Positions 1-7,004 of a stretch of DNA of 64,000 nucleotides are shown here, in pieces. Source of the stretch: Paramicrobacterium humi (GTDB lineage: Bacteria; Actinomycetota; Actinomycetes; Actinomycetales; Microbacteriaceae); contig NZ_FNRY01000001.1 in the NCBI RefSeq assembly GCF_900105715.1, forward strand, positions 744,001 through 808,000, read 5' to 3'. Both the position numbers and the translations under genes were made by a program. The notes below the pieces were generated by a model. The model ran no database searches. It worked only from the letters and a program-made list of their open reading frames with translations, and had not been told where the DNA came from. The stretch's first letter is position 1; each line of letters starts with the position of its first letter.

Positions 1-247
1 CGACGGCGAATGCCCAGCCCCACGTGATGAGCAGCCAGTCACCGGCGCCTTGGAAGAACGTCGTGGGATCGGCGGTTCGGCCCGATCCCGGCAGGCCGGC
101 GACCGCCATAGCGACGACCCCGTCTCCGAAAGCGATAAGGACGAACGTTCCGAGGAACTCTGCGAGCACCTCCCCCCAGGTGTTGTCCAAGCGTTTCAGG
201 CCGCTTCCATGCCGCAGGGCGGTGCGTAGCGGAGTCACGTCACTCAT
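1..247 (-). CDS. glpF: GlpF-type glycerol/water channel (MIP family), 3' part outside window
   Basis: The first 82 codons of a membrane channel that runs off the left edge. After a polar N-terminus the first membrane helix reads EFLGTFVLIAFGDGVVA, the MIP-family opening signature, and a later stretch LLITWGWAFAV resembles helix 2 of glycerol facilitators. Known members let glycerol and small polyols or water cross the membrane passively. ATG at 247 has an AGGAGG ribosome site 8 nt upstream. It lies on the same strand 121 bp downstream of a CitA/CitB-like two-component pair, and its upstream region shares an 11-bp word with the kinase gene. The NPA pore motifs lie outside the window, so aquaporin versus glycerol facilitator cannot be settled; the GDGVVA form favours the facilitator. 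Confidence 0.82.
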   Translation of the reverse strand, partial: MSDVTPLRTALRHGSGLKRLDNTWGEVLAEFLGTFVLIAFGDGVVAMAVAGLPGSGRTADPTTFFQGAGDWLLITWGWAFAV

Positions 248-266
248 GGTGATCCTCCTGGGATTC

Positions 267-277
267 TGACCGCAATG
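267..277 (-). promoter_or_regulatory. candidate regulator site upstream of glpF
   Basis: Minus-strand CATTGCGGTCA matches CATTGTGGTCA (2701-2711, ahead of the sensor kinase) at 10 of 11 positions. It lies 20-30 bp before the glpF start. Binding by the neighbouring response regulator is inferred. Confidence 0.35.
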
Positions 278-368
278 TCTGTATTTCCCGAGTCTCGTCT
301 GTACATGACGAAGCCTCAATTGGCACGGTACCCCCGCCCTCGCCGCTTGGCAATAGGCCAGCGGGCCC

Positions 369-1058
369 TCAGCTCACGGGCGAATATCGCATCTCGGGGC
401 GGCCGGTCTGCCCATACCGCGGCGCGACCGTCGCCCGGCCGGCGGTCGTGAGGTATTCCAGATAGCGGCGAGCGCTCACGCGCGACATCCCCGTCGCTTC
501 CGCGATCTCGACGGCCGACGCGGAATTTTCCGTCTGCGCGAGGGCCGCGGCGACGCGCTCGAGCGTGGCCTTGCCGATTCCCTTCGGCAGGGCGGACGTC
601 GACTGTCGCCGGCCGTCGTGCATGATCGCGTCGATGGCGGACTGGTCGATGACAGCGCCCGGCTGCGTGTCGAGTCGCCGCTTCGACTGCGCGAACTCGG
701 CGAGCGCGTCGCGCAGCATCCCGGCGCCGAAGGGCTTGACGAGGTAGCGGAACGCGCCGCCGAGCTTCGCCCGCCGCACGCTCTCGAGATCGCGCGCGGC
801 CGTGACGGCGATGACGTCGATGTCGCGTGTCGCGTCCTCCGCCCGAAGCCGGGCGAGAACGTCGAGGCCGTTGATGTCGGGCAGGTAGAGGTCGAGCAGC
901 ACGAGCTCGGGCTTCAGGGCGTGCGCCTGGCGAAGCGCCTGCCCTCCCGAGTGCGCGACGCCCACGACGGTGAACTCCTCGAGCGACTCGATGAAGCGCT
1001 TGTGGATGCTCGCGACGGCCACGTCATCGTCGACGACGAGCACCGTGCGCGGGCTCAT
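369..1058 (-). CDS. CitB/DcuR-like response regulator
   Basis: 229-residue cytoplasmic transcription regulator. The receiver domain (1-120) has the acidic pocket D10-D12, phospho-acceptor D56 in LLDLYLPD, a Thr near residue 83 (VTAARD) and Lys in LVKPF. The C-terminal part (about 165-225) carries a helix-turn-helix with SAVEIAEATGMSRVSARRY, the arrangement of citrate/C4-dicarboxylate regulators rather than OmpR or NarL types. ATG at 1058 overlaps the kinase stop by 4 bp (ATGA), so the two are translationally coupled. Probable target genes are its own operon and the downstream channel gene. The input signal of the pair is not evident. Confidence 0.9.
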   Translation of the reverse strand: MSPRTVLVVDDDVAVASIHKRFIESLEEFTVVGVAHSGGQALRQAHALKPELVLLDLYLPDINGLDVLARLRAEDATRDIDVIAVTAARDLESVRRAKLGGAFRYLVKPFGAGMLRDALAEFAQSKRRLDTQPGAVIDQSAIDAIMHDGRRQSTSALPKGIGKATLERVAAALAQTENSASAVEIAEATGMSRVSARRYLEYLTTAGRATVAPRYGQTGRPEMRYSPVS

Positions 1059-2662
1059 TGCGAGACCGCCGTTGTCGGAGCCGTGAACCGCTCGACGAGG
1101 GTCACCGTGAACGTGGCGCCGCTTCCCGGATCGGTCACGAGGTCGATGCCCCCGCCGTGGCGCCGGGCGATCCGCGCCACGAGCGCGAGTCCGATGCCGC
1201 GCCGACCGTTCGTCGGCTCCTTCGTCGACACGCCCGTGTCGAAGATGCGCTTCGCAAGCTCGCTCGGCACGCCGTCGCCGTCGTCGCTGACGGTGATCAC
1301 GCACGACTCGTCGTCGTGGATGCTGACGGTCACCGTGCCGCCCGGCTCGCACGCATCGAGGGCGTTCTCGACGAGGTTGCCGATCACCGTGAGCACGTCC
1401 ATGCGCGTATCCGCATCTCCCGAGAGGTCACGGAGGGAGCTGCCGGAGTCGATCTCGAGGCCGATGACGCGCTCGCGGGCGCGGGCACCGAGCGAGATCA
1501 GCAGGGCGCTGACTTCGAGATCCCCGATCCCCGGGTGCGCGGCAGACCCGGTGAGGGCGCCTCCGCCGTTCGTGCGCTCGATGAACGCGACGGCCTCGTC
1601 GGTGTGGCCGAGCTCGATGAGACCGGAGATGACGTGCAGCTGGTTGGAGAATTCGTGCGCCTGGGCGCGCAGTCCCTCGGCGAGGCCCTGCACGCCTTCG
1701 AGTTCCCGCAGCATCTCGTGCAAGTGCGTGTGGTCGCGCAGGATCAGCACGACGGCGGTCGGCCCGCTTGGCACGGCGACCGAGTCGCTGTGCGCGATGA
1801 GCACACGGTGCCCCGCGAGAATGAGCCGTTCGTCGACGTCGCGTTTCTCGACGAGCTGGAGCACGTCGGCCTCCAGCACCTCCGCCGCGGGACTGCCGAC
1901 GTAGTCGACCTCGTCGTCGAGGTCGAGCAGGCGGCGTGCCTCGTCGTTGATGAGCGCGATGCGCTGCCGCTCGTCGACGGCGACGATTCCCTCCCGGATG
2001 CCGTGGAGCATGGCGTCGCGGGTCTCGAGAAGAGCGGCGATCTCGTCGGGTTCGAGGGAGTAGATGCGACGGCGGATGACGCGCGTCGCCCATGCGGAGC
2101 CGAGCACGCCGAGGCTCGCGGCGATCGCGAGCACGACGACGAGCTGCAGGGTGTCGCCCACGAGGGCCTCGTCGAGGGTCGACTCGAGGATGCCGACCGA
2201 CACGGTGCCGATCACGCGGTCGCCGGAGAACACGGGCACTTTGACACGCCACGACTCCCCGAGCGTCCCCGTCTGAGTGCCGACGTACATCTCGCCGGAC
2301 AGAGGAACCGACGGGTCCGTCGACACGCGTTTCCCGATCCGGCTCGCGACGGGGTGCGAGTATCGAATGCCCTCCGCATCGGTGACGACGACGTATGTCA
2401 CGTTCGACGCCTCGCGGATGGCTTGCGCGATCGGCTGGATCGTCGCGGCGGGATCGTCGCTCGAGTACGCCTCGAGCACGGCCGGCATCGTGGCGATCGA
2501 CTCGGCGACGGAGACCATGCGGTCCTTGTACGCCTCACGCAGCGCATGCTCCTGGAACAGCGATGACGCTACTCCCGCCGTGACGACGGTGATGAGCACG
2601 ATGGACACCTGCAGCACGAGCAAGTGCACCCGAAGCGACATCGGCCGAGTCATGGCCACCAT
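1055..2662 (-). CDS. CitA/DcuS-like sensor histidine kinase
   Basis: 535-residue membrane kinase. TM1 is about 12-31 and TM2 about 172-192, enclosing an extracytoplasmic PAS/Cache-like sensor that includes RYSHP (100-104), typical of citrate/C4-dicarboxylate sensors. A cytoplasmic PAS region (about 215-315) is followed by a SpoOB-type H-box with H336 in AHEFSNQLH, an N-box NLVENALDA and the glycine-rich ATP-lid motifs DDGDGVP and GRRGIGLALV. It should phosphorylate the regulator encoded by the overlapping downstream gene. Two starts are possible (ATG 2662 or ATG 2653); neither has a strong ribosome site. The ligand is probably a small carboxylate by family, but this is inferred. Confidence 0.9.
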   Translation of the reverse strand: MVAMTRPMSLRVHLLVLQVSIVLITVVTAGVASSLFQEHALREAYKDRMVSVAESIATMPAVLEAYSSDDPAATIQPIAQAIREASNVTYVVVTDAEGIRYSHPVASRIGKRVSTDPSVPLSGEMYVGTQTGTLGESWRVKVPVFSGDRVIGTVSVGILESTLDEALVGDTLQLVVVLAIAASLGVLGSAWATRVIRRRIYSLEPDEIAALLETRDAMLHGIREGIVAVDERQRIALINDEARRLLDLDDEVDYVGSPAAEVLEADVLQLVEKRDVDERLILAGHRVLIAHSDSVAVPSGPTAVVLILRDHTHLHEMLRELEGVQGLAEGLRAQAHEFSNQLHVISGLIELGHTDEAVAFIERTNGGGALTGSAAHPGIGDLEVSALLISLGARARERVIGLEIDSGSSLRDLSGDADTRMDVLTVIGNLVENALDACEPGGTVTVSIHDDESCVITVSDDGDGVPSELAKRIFDTGVSTKEPTNGRRGIGLALVARIARRHGGGIDLVTDPGSGATFTVTLVERFTAPTTAVSQ

Positions 2663-2676
2663 TGTCCCATCGAGGA

Positions 2677-2692
2677 AGCGCGCTTTCGCGCT
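2677..2692 (-). other. small hairpin in the kinase 5' region
   Basis: AGCGCG-CTTT-CGCGCT, a perfect 6-bp stem with a 4-nt loop, between the tandem repeat and the kinase start. It has no T-tract, so it is not a clear terminator. Role unknown. Confidence 0.4.
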
Positions 2693-2700
2693 CGATTACG

Positions 2701-2718
2701 TGACCACAATGACCACAA
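2701..2718 (-). repeat. tandem 9-bp direct repeat upstream of the sensor kinase
   Basis: TGACCACAA occurs twice head to tail (2701-2709, 2710-2718), 38 bp before the kinase start. A near copy precedes glpF. Adjacent direct repeats are a usual form of response-regulator site, so autoregulation is a reasonable inference. Confidence 0.55.
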
Positions 2719-2739
2719 CGCCCCGTCTTCGGGTGCTCG

Positions 2740-3978
2740 TTACCCGTTTCCGTTCGAGCAGCGCACCTCATCGACGGTCTGCCCCGTGACCGAGCGCGGC
2801 AGCTCGACCTTCGACGCCTCGGTCGCACCCGGCGTCGCGGTCGACGGCGTCTCGGGCGGCGCACTGTTTTCGGGCGAGGGGCTCTGCGGCTTCGAGCCGT
2901 AGTAGCCGGACCCGCCCGTGAGCACGAGGCCCTTATCCGCCTTGACCGCGTCCATGAGCGTCCGAGCGGCATCGGTGATGGGCACGACGCCGTCGGCGAC
3001 GTCGGCGACCGGGTACTGGACGAGCGCGAAGTTCCCAGCGGGCACGTCCTTGAGGGCGAGCGCGATCGACACCATGGTGTTGAGATTGTCGAGGCCGTCA
3101 GACAGCGTGACGTTCTTCGCCGCCACCTTGGCTATCGAGTACAGCGTCACGGGGGATGACAGCGTCTCCGACGATTGCAGCTTCCGCATGAGCGCCGACA
3201 TGTAGACCTGCTGGTTGCTGATGCGGCCGATGTCGGACCCGTCGCCGACACCGTGCCGGGTGCGCAGGAACTGCGCCGCCTCACGGCCGTTCAGTGTGAC
3301 GTTTCCGGCGGGCAGGTTGAGATCGGTCTTCGGGTCGACGATCGGATCGGCGAGGCACACGTCCACGCCGCCGACGGCATCCGCCATCGCCGTCACGCCC
3401 TCGAAGGTGACGGCTGCCGCGAAGTGGATGGTGAGACCGGTCAGCTGGCTCACCGTCGACCAGGTGCACGCGAGACCGCCGATCTCGAGGGACTCGTTGA
3501 TCTTCGCGGAGCTGCGCGGGCTGTGCGTCACGCCCTTCTGATCGGTGCAGGCGGGAATCGGCACGAACGTGTCGCGGGGGATCGAGATCACGACGGCGTT
3601 GGAGTGGTCTTCGGAGACGTGCACGAGAATCGTCACGTCATTGCGCTGCCCCTGGATCTGAGAGGCGTCGCCGTAGCGTCCGCCCTGACCCTGCCGCGTG
3701 TCGCTGCCGACGAGCAGCATGTTGAAGCCGCCCTCGATCGCGTTGACGTCGGGCACGGGCGGCGCCGTCGTCCCGCCCGGTCCGACGAGGGTGATCGTGG
3801 GCTTGAAGCTGTGCAGCACGTCGTAGATGGCCCACGCGGCGACTCCTGCGGTGCTGACGAGCACGACGGCGAGCGCTATCGCGATGCCCGACACGGCCGC
3901 GCTCACGGCACCCCGGCGCCGCTGTCGACCGTGCCGGACGACGGCGATGCTGCGGTCTTTCGCGGCGTCGCGTCCCAT
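2740..3978 (-). CDS. LCP (LytR-CpsA-Psr) family cell-wall polymer ligase
   Basis: 412 residues with one N-terminal membrane helix (about 29-51) and a large extracytoplasmic LCP domain. Family motifs visible: NMLLVGSDTR, VISIPRDTFVPIP and FLRTRHGVGDGSDIGR, supplying the Arg/Asp residues that bind polyprenyl pyrophosphate. LCP enzymes transfer lipid-linked glycopolymers to peptidoglycan. A Pro/Ser/Thr-rich linker follows, then a short tail containing a Cys (VRCSNG). It is the first gene after the two-component pair on this strand but has its own TAGACT box 8 nt before ATG 3978, and no ribosome site, so it may be leaderless. The exact polymer is unknown. Confidence 0.92.
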   Translation of the reverse strand: MGRDAAKDRSIAVVRHGRQRRRGAVSAAVSGIAIALAVVLVSTAGVAAWAIYDVLHSFKPTITLVGPGGTTAPPVPDVNAIEGGFNMLLVGSDTRQGQGGRYGDASQIQGQRNDVTILVHVSEDHSNAVVISIPRDTFVPIPACTDQKGVTHSPRSSAKINESLEIGGLACTWSTVSQLTGLTIHFAAAVTFEGVTAMADAVGGVDVCLADPIVDPKTDLNLPAGNVTLNGREAAQFLRTRHGVGDGSDIGRISNQQVYMSALMRKLQSSETLSSPVTLYSIAKVAAKNVTLSDGLDNLNTMVSIALALKDVPAGNFALVQYPVADVADGVVPITDAARTLMDAVKADKGLVLTGGSGYYGSKPQSPSPENSAPPETPSTATPGATEASKVELPRSVTGQTVDEVRCSNGNG

Positions 3979-3992
3979 AACCGAACAGTCTA
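3979..3992 (-). promoter_or_regulatory. -10 box and spacer, near-leaderless start of the LCP gene
   Basis: TAGACT (3992-3987 on the minus strand) is followed after 8 nt by ATG 3978, with no Shine-Dalgarno sequence. Confidence 0.4.
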
Positions 3993-4003
3993 GGCGGCCA
4001 CGC

Positions 4004-5404
4004 TCACGAGGCCGTCTGATCGATCGGCGTCTCGACGACGTCGCGATTCGTGATGCCGATGAGGGAGACGATGCCGCCGACGATGAGCATCGCCGCGGTC
4101 ACGATCATGCCCCGTCGAAATCCGTCGAGGTCGACGCTGCCGCCGATGATGAGGCCCGCGCACGCGACGGTCACGAGTCCCGCGACCCGCGAGACGGCGT
4201 TGTTCACGGCCGAGGCGATGCCCGAGCGCTCGGTGCTGATGGCGCCGAGAATCGCACTCGTGAGCGGCGCGACAGTTATCGACAGCCCGAGTCCGAAGAG
4301 CAGCAGACCGGGAAGCAATTGCAGCCAGTAGTTGATCGCGGGCTGCACCGTCACGGTCAGGGCGAAGCCGATGCCCGCGACGATCGGTCCGACGCCCATG
4401 AACAGGCGCGGTCCGATGCGGCTCGACCACGCGCCGATGCGGCCCGACAGGGCGAGCATCACGAGAGTCGGGGGCATCGTCGCGAGCCCCGCGAGCGTCG
4501 CCGGGAACCCCGCCGCCTGCTGCAGGTAGATGACCATGATGAACAGGCCGAAGCTCAGCGCGCCGTACACGAACACCGTGGCGACGTTCCCAACGGAGAA
4601 GTTCCGGGCGCGGAACAGAGTGAGCGGCAGCATCGGCGAGCGCGCCCTCGCCTGCCACACGATGAACAGAGCGGATGCCGCCACGCCGACCACGAGCGGA
4701 ACGAGGACGACGAGGCTCGTCCACCCGAAACGCTCTTGCTCGATGAGAGCGAACACGAGGCCTCCGAGTCCGACGGCACCGAGCACAGCGCCGAGAATGT
4801 CGACGTGCGCGCCGCCGGCCGGGCGGGGCTGCGCCGGCATCCGCCGCATGAGCCACAGCGTCACGACGATGGGCACGACGTTGATGGCGAAGATGAGACG
4901 CCAGCTCACAGCATCCACGAGCCCGCCCCCGAGCAGCGGCCCGATGATCATGGCCGTGCCCGTCCATGCGGTCCAGCGGCCGATGGCGCCGCCCTGCTCT
5001 TTCGAGGGAAAGGTCGACATGATGATGGCGAGGGAGCTCGGCACGAGCAGGGCCGCTGCGACCCCCTGCAGCGCGCGAGCGATGATGAGCAGCGTCGCCG
5101 TCGGCGCGATGGCGCACAGCAGCGACGTCACGCCGAACCAGACGAGGCCGGCGGCGAGGACGCGACCGCGTCCGAACGCGTCGGAGAGGGAGCCGGCGAG
5201 CAGGATGAGCGCGCCGAGCGTGAGCATGTACGCGTCGACGACCCACTGCTGCACGGCAAGGCCCCCGCCGAGCTCGTCGGCGATCGACGGCAGGGCGACG
5301 TTCACGATCGAGCCGTCGAGGAACGACACGAACGAGGCGAGGATGGCGACGACGAGCACGAGTCGCTTCGCGCGCTCGCCGGCGGAGACCTGCGTGTCAG
5401 CCAT
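4004..5404 (-). CDS. DHA2-type MFS drug/solute exporter
   Basis: 466-residue polytopic protein with the helix-1 motif FLDGSIVNVALPSI, the helix 2-3 loop GSLSDAFGRGR (motif A) and motif C-like GPLLGGGLVD in helix 5, all features of the 14-TM EmrB/QacA (DHA2) branch of proton-coupled exporters. Substrate cannot be read from sequence. It is 25 bp upstream of the LCP gene on the same strand. CATAAT lies exactly 6 nt before ATG 5404 and there is no ribosome site, so the mRNA probably begins at the start codon. Confidence 0.88.
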   Translation of the reverse strand: MADTQVSAGERAKRLVLVVAILASFVSFLDGSIVNVALPSIADELGGGLAVQQWVVDAYMLTLGALILLAGSLSDAFGRGRVLAAGLVWFGVTSLLCAIAPTATLLIIARALQGVAAALLVPSSLAIIMSTFPSKEQGGAIGRWTAWTGTAMIIGPLLGGGLVDAVSWRLIFAINVVPIVVTLWLMRRMPAQPRPAGGAHVDILGAVLGAVGLGGLVFALIEQERFGWTSLVVLVPLVVGVAASALFIVWQARARSPMLPLTLFRARNFSVGNVATVFVYGALSFGLFIMVIYLQQAAGFPATLAGLATMPPTLVMLALSGRIGAWSSRIGPRLFMGVGPIVAGIGFALTVTVQPAINYWLQLLPGLLLFGLGLSITVAPLTSAILGAISTERSGIASAVNNAVSRVAGLVTVACAGLIIGGSVDLDGFRRGMIVTAAMLIVGGIVSLIGITNRDVVETPIDQTAS

Positions 5405-5416
5405 ACCCCGATTATG
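5405..5416 (-). promoter_or_regulatory. -10 box of leaderless MFS gene
   Basis: CATAAT (5416-5411 on the minus strand), 6-nt spacer, then ATG. Confidence 0.5.
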
Positions 5417-5437
5417 CGCCGGTTGCGCGGCCGCGGC

Positions 5438-5869
5438 TCACTCCTTCTCGGCGATGGCCTTTACCGTTGCGACGAGACCGTCCCACATTTCTCGGGAGTG
5501 GTCGGCGGCCTCGGCGCTCGGGTTATTATCCTGCTCGAGCGTCAGTTCCGTGCGATCCCCGTCGTCGGTGAGCGTCCACGTGAGCGTGTGGTAGTTCTCG
5601 GGCTCGTCGGGGAGGCCGGTGAGGGGGCTGAAGTGCGTCATCACCATCCGGTGTTCCGGCTCGAATTCGAGGATCTCCCCCTTGTCCTCGTACGGCGAGC
5701 CCTGCCACGTGCCGCGCCAGACGATGCGGCTTCCGGGCTGCCAGCTCGTCTCGACCTCCGTGCCGAACATGAACTGTCTGATGGCCTCCGGATCGGTGAG
5801 CACCGACCACACGCGAGTCGGCGTGGCGGAGATGGAGGTCGTGGATGTGGCGATGTGGTTCTCGGTCAT
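5438..5869 (-). CDS. SRPBCC (AHSA1/START-like) protein
   Basis: 143 residues forming one helix-grip domain: N-terminal strand with SISATPTRVWSVLTDPE, central WRGTW and FEPEHRMVMTHFSP, and a C-terminal long helix (SREMWDGLVATVKAIAEKE), the layout of the AHSA1-like family of hydrophobic-ligand or chaperone-cofactor proteins. Cytoplasmic; no catalytic residues are known for this group. ATG 5869 has GAGGAG 8 nt upstream. It sits 80 bp downstream of the AlkD-like gene. Ligand unknown. Confidence 0.82.
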   Translation of the reverse strand: MTENHIATSTTSISATPTRVWSVLTDPEAIRQFMFGTEVETSWQPGSRIVWRGTWQGSPYEDKGEILEFEPEHRMVMTHFSPLTGLPDEPENYHTLTWTLTDDGDRTELTLEQDNNPSAEAADHSREMWDGLVATVKAIAEKE

Positions 5870-5949
5870 GACGGCGGCTCCTCATGCCTGTTTCTCTGCA
5901 GAATACGCCGCACCCGCGGAAGCGGGAAGCGCGAGAGCTCCGGTCGGCG

Positions 5950-6630
5950 CTACGCCTGCTCTCGGCGGCGCGCGATCTCGGTGATCCAGATCGGCGCGAA
6001 CGGAGACGTGCAGTTCGGCGGAGTCGGATAGTCCTTGAGCACTTCGAGGCGTTCGCCGATCGCCAGCGCGCGCTCGCGGAGCTCGGGATGGTGGATGCCG
6101 ATCATGGCGAGGCACTCGTTCATCGCCCACTGCAACCGCTCGGGCGCGTCCCTCATGTGCGCCTCGATGAGATCGAGAAGCCCCGGCAGATGGAGGCCGT
6201 CGGGCTTCTTCTCGACGAGAGCGCTTGTCAGCGACCACCCGGCACTTGCGACGACGGGGTCCGGATCTGCGAACCACGCCGTCCGAAGCTCTTCGACGTT
6301 GGCGTTCTTCTTGACGACGTAGCTGAGGAGCCAGTCGTGCACTTTCGGAACCCGGGCCTCGCGGAGCATGGTGTCCAACTCGTCGGCATCGTACGCTTTG
6401 GGGCGGCACACGAGAATCGCGACGAGACGCGCGGCCGTGTCGCCGGTCGCCCACAGCCGTCCGGCGAGCTCGTGCTGCGTCTTGAGGCTCTTCGCGATGG
6501 CGCGCAGCTTGGTGAGGTTGACGCCGTGGTCATCGCCGTGGCGCTCGTTCACCGCCCGGATCCTGGGATCCTCCAGGGCCGCAAGCTGGGCGAGGACGGC
6601 ATCGACGTCCGCGTCGCGAGTGTCGACCAT
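5950..6630 (-). CDS. AlkD-like DNA alkylation repair protein
   Basis: 226 residues of HEAT-like helical repeats. The segments VHDWLLSYVVKK, WAMNECLAMIGIHHPELRERAL and CTSPFAPIWI match the alkylation-repair (AlkD-related) family as I know it. Characterised AlkD glycosylases remove bulky alkylated bases using conserved Trp/Asp/Arg residues; I cannot confirm the full set here, so activity is unproven. An in-frame GTG at 6645 would add five residues, but GGAGGAGG just before ATG 6630 favours the shorter form. A small divergent gene starts 90 bp away. Confidence 0.78.
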   Translation of the reverse strand: MVDTRDADVDAVLAQLAALEDPRIRAVNERHGDDHGVNLTKLRAIAKSLKTQHELAGRLWATGDTAARLVAILVCRPKAYDADELDTMLREARVPKVHDWLLSYVVKKNANVEELRTAWFADPDPVVASAGWSLTSALVEKKPDGLHLPGLLDLIEAHMRDAPERLQWAMNECLAMIGIHHPELRERALAIGERLEVLKDYPTPPNCTSPFAPIWITEIARRREQA

Positions 6631-6708
6631 GGCGTCCTCCTCCACCTCTGGGCGTGCATCAAGACTAGGCCGCGCTGGACTCCGCAGCCGGATGTCGGTG
6701 CTCGCCCG

Positions 6709-6720
6709 TATCGTTCACAC
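6709..6720 (+). promoter_or_regulatory. -10 box of leaderless small gene
   Basis: TATCGT (6709-6714), 6-nt spacer, ATG 6721; no ribosome site. Confidence 0.5.
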
Positions 6721-6975
6721 ATGCTCAGTCCTGCCCAAGCCCATGTCCTCGCCGAGGCCTACCTCGCGGTTCACCGGTCTGACCGGCAGGTCTCTCCCGA
6801 GGTCTACGGCGACAAGGACGGGTACACGATCGGCTTCGGCATCTGGATGGTGGACGAACTCGTCCCGGTCTGCGGTGAAGGTCCCGTGCTCGTCGACCGG
6901 CACACGGGAGAGATGAGATTTCTCGGCTCCGTCGAGCAGTTCGACCGGCTCGGTCGCATGCGGCGCGTGCTTTAG
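6721..6975 (+). CDS. Imm35/YrhB-like small protein
   Basis: 84 residues: an N-terminal helix (AQAHVLAEAYLAVH), then strands ending in GPVLVDRHTGEMRFLGSVEQFDR. The closing VLVDRxTGE..xLGS pattern is that of the YrhB/Imm35 fold, found both as toxin-immunity proteins and as free-standing proteins of unknown role. No toxin gene is nearby, so an immunity function is not supported here. The start is set by a TATCGT box 6 nt before ATG. Confidence 0.6.
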   Translation: MLSPAQAHVLAEAYLAVHRSDRQVSPEVYGDKDGYTIGFGIWMVDELVPVCGEGPVLVDRHTGEMRFLGSVEQFDRLGRMRRVL

Positions 6976-7004
6976 CGGGCCACCCGAGCGGGACAACACA
7001 CGCG

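Noticed and set aside
3827-6031. 734-codon plus-strand frame opposite the exporter and SRPBCC genes
   Set aside because: Same cause; the protein would be a low-complexity Arg/Asp/Glu/His polymer with no recognisable domain.
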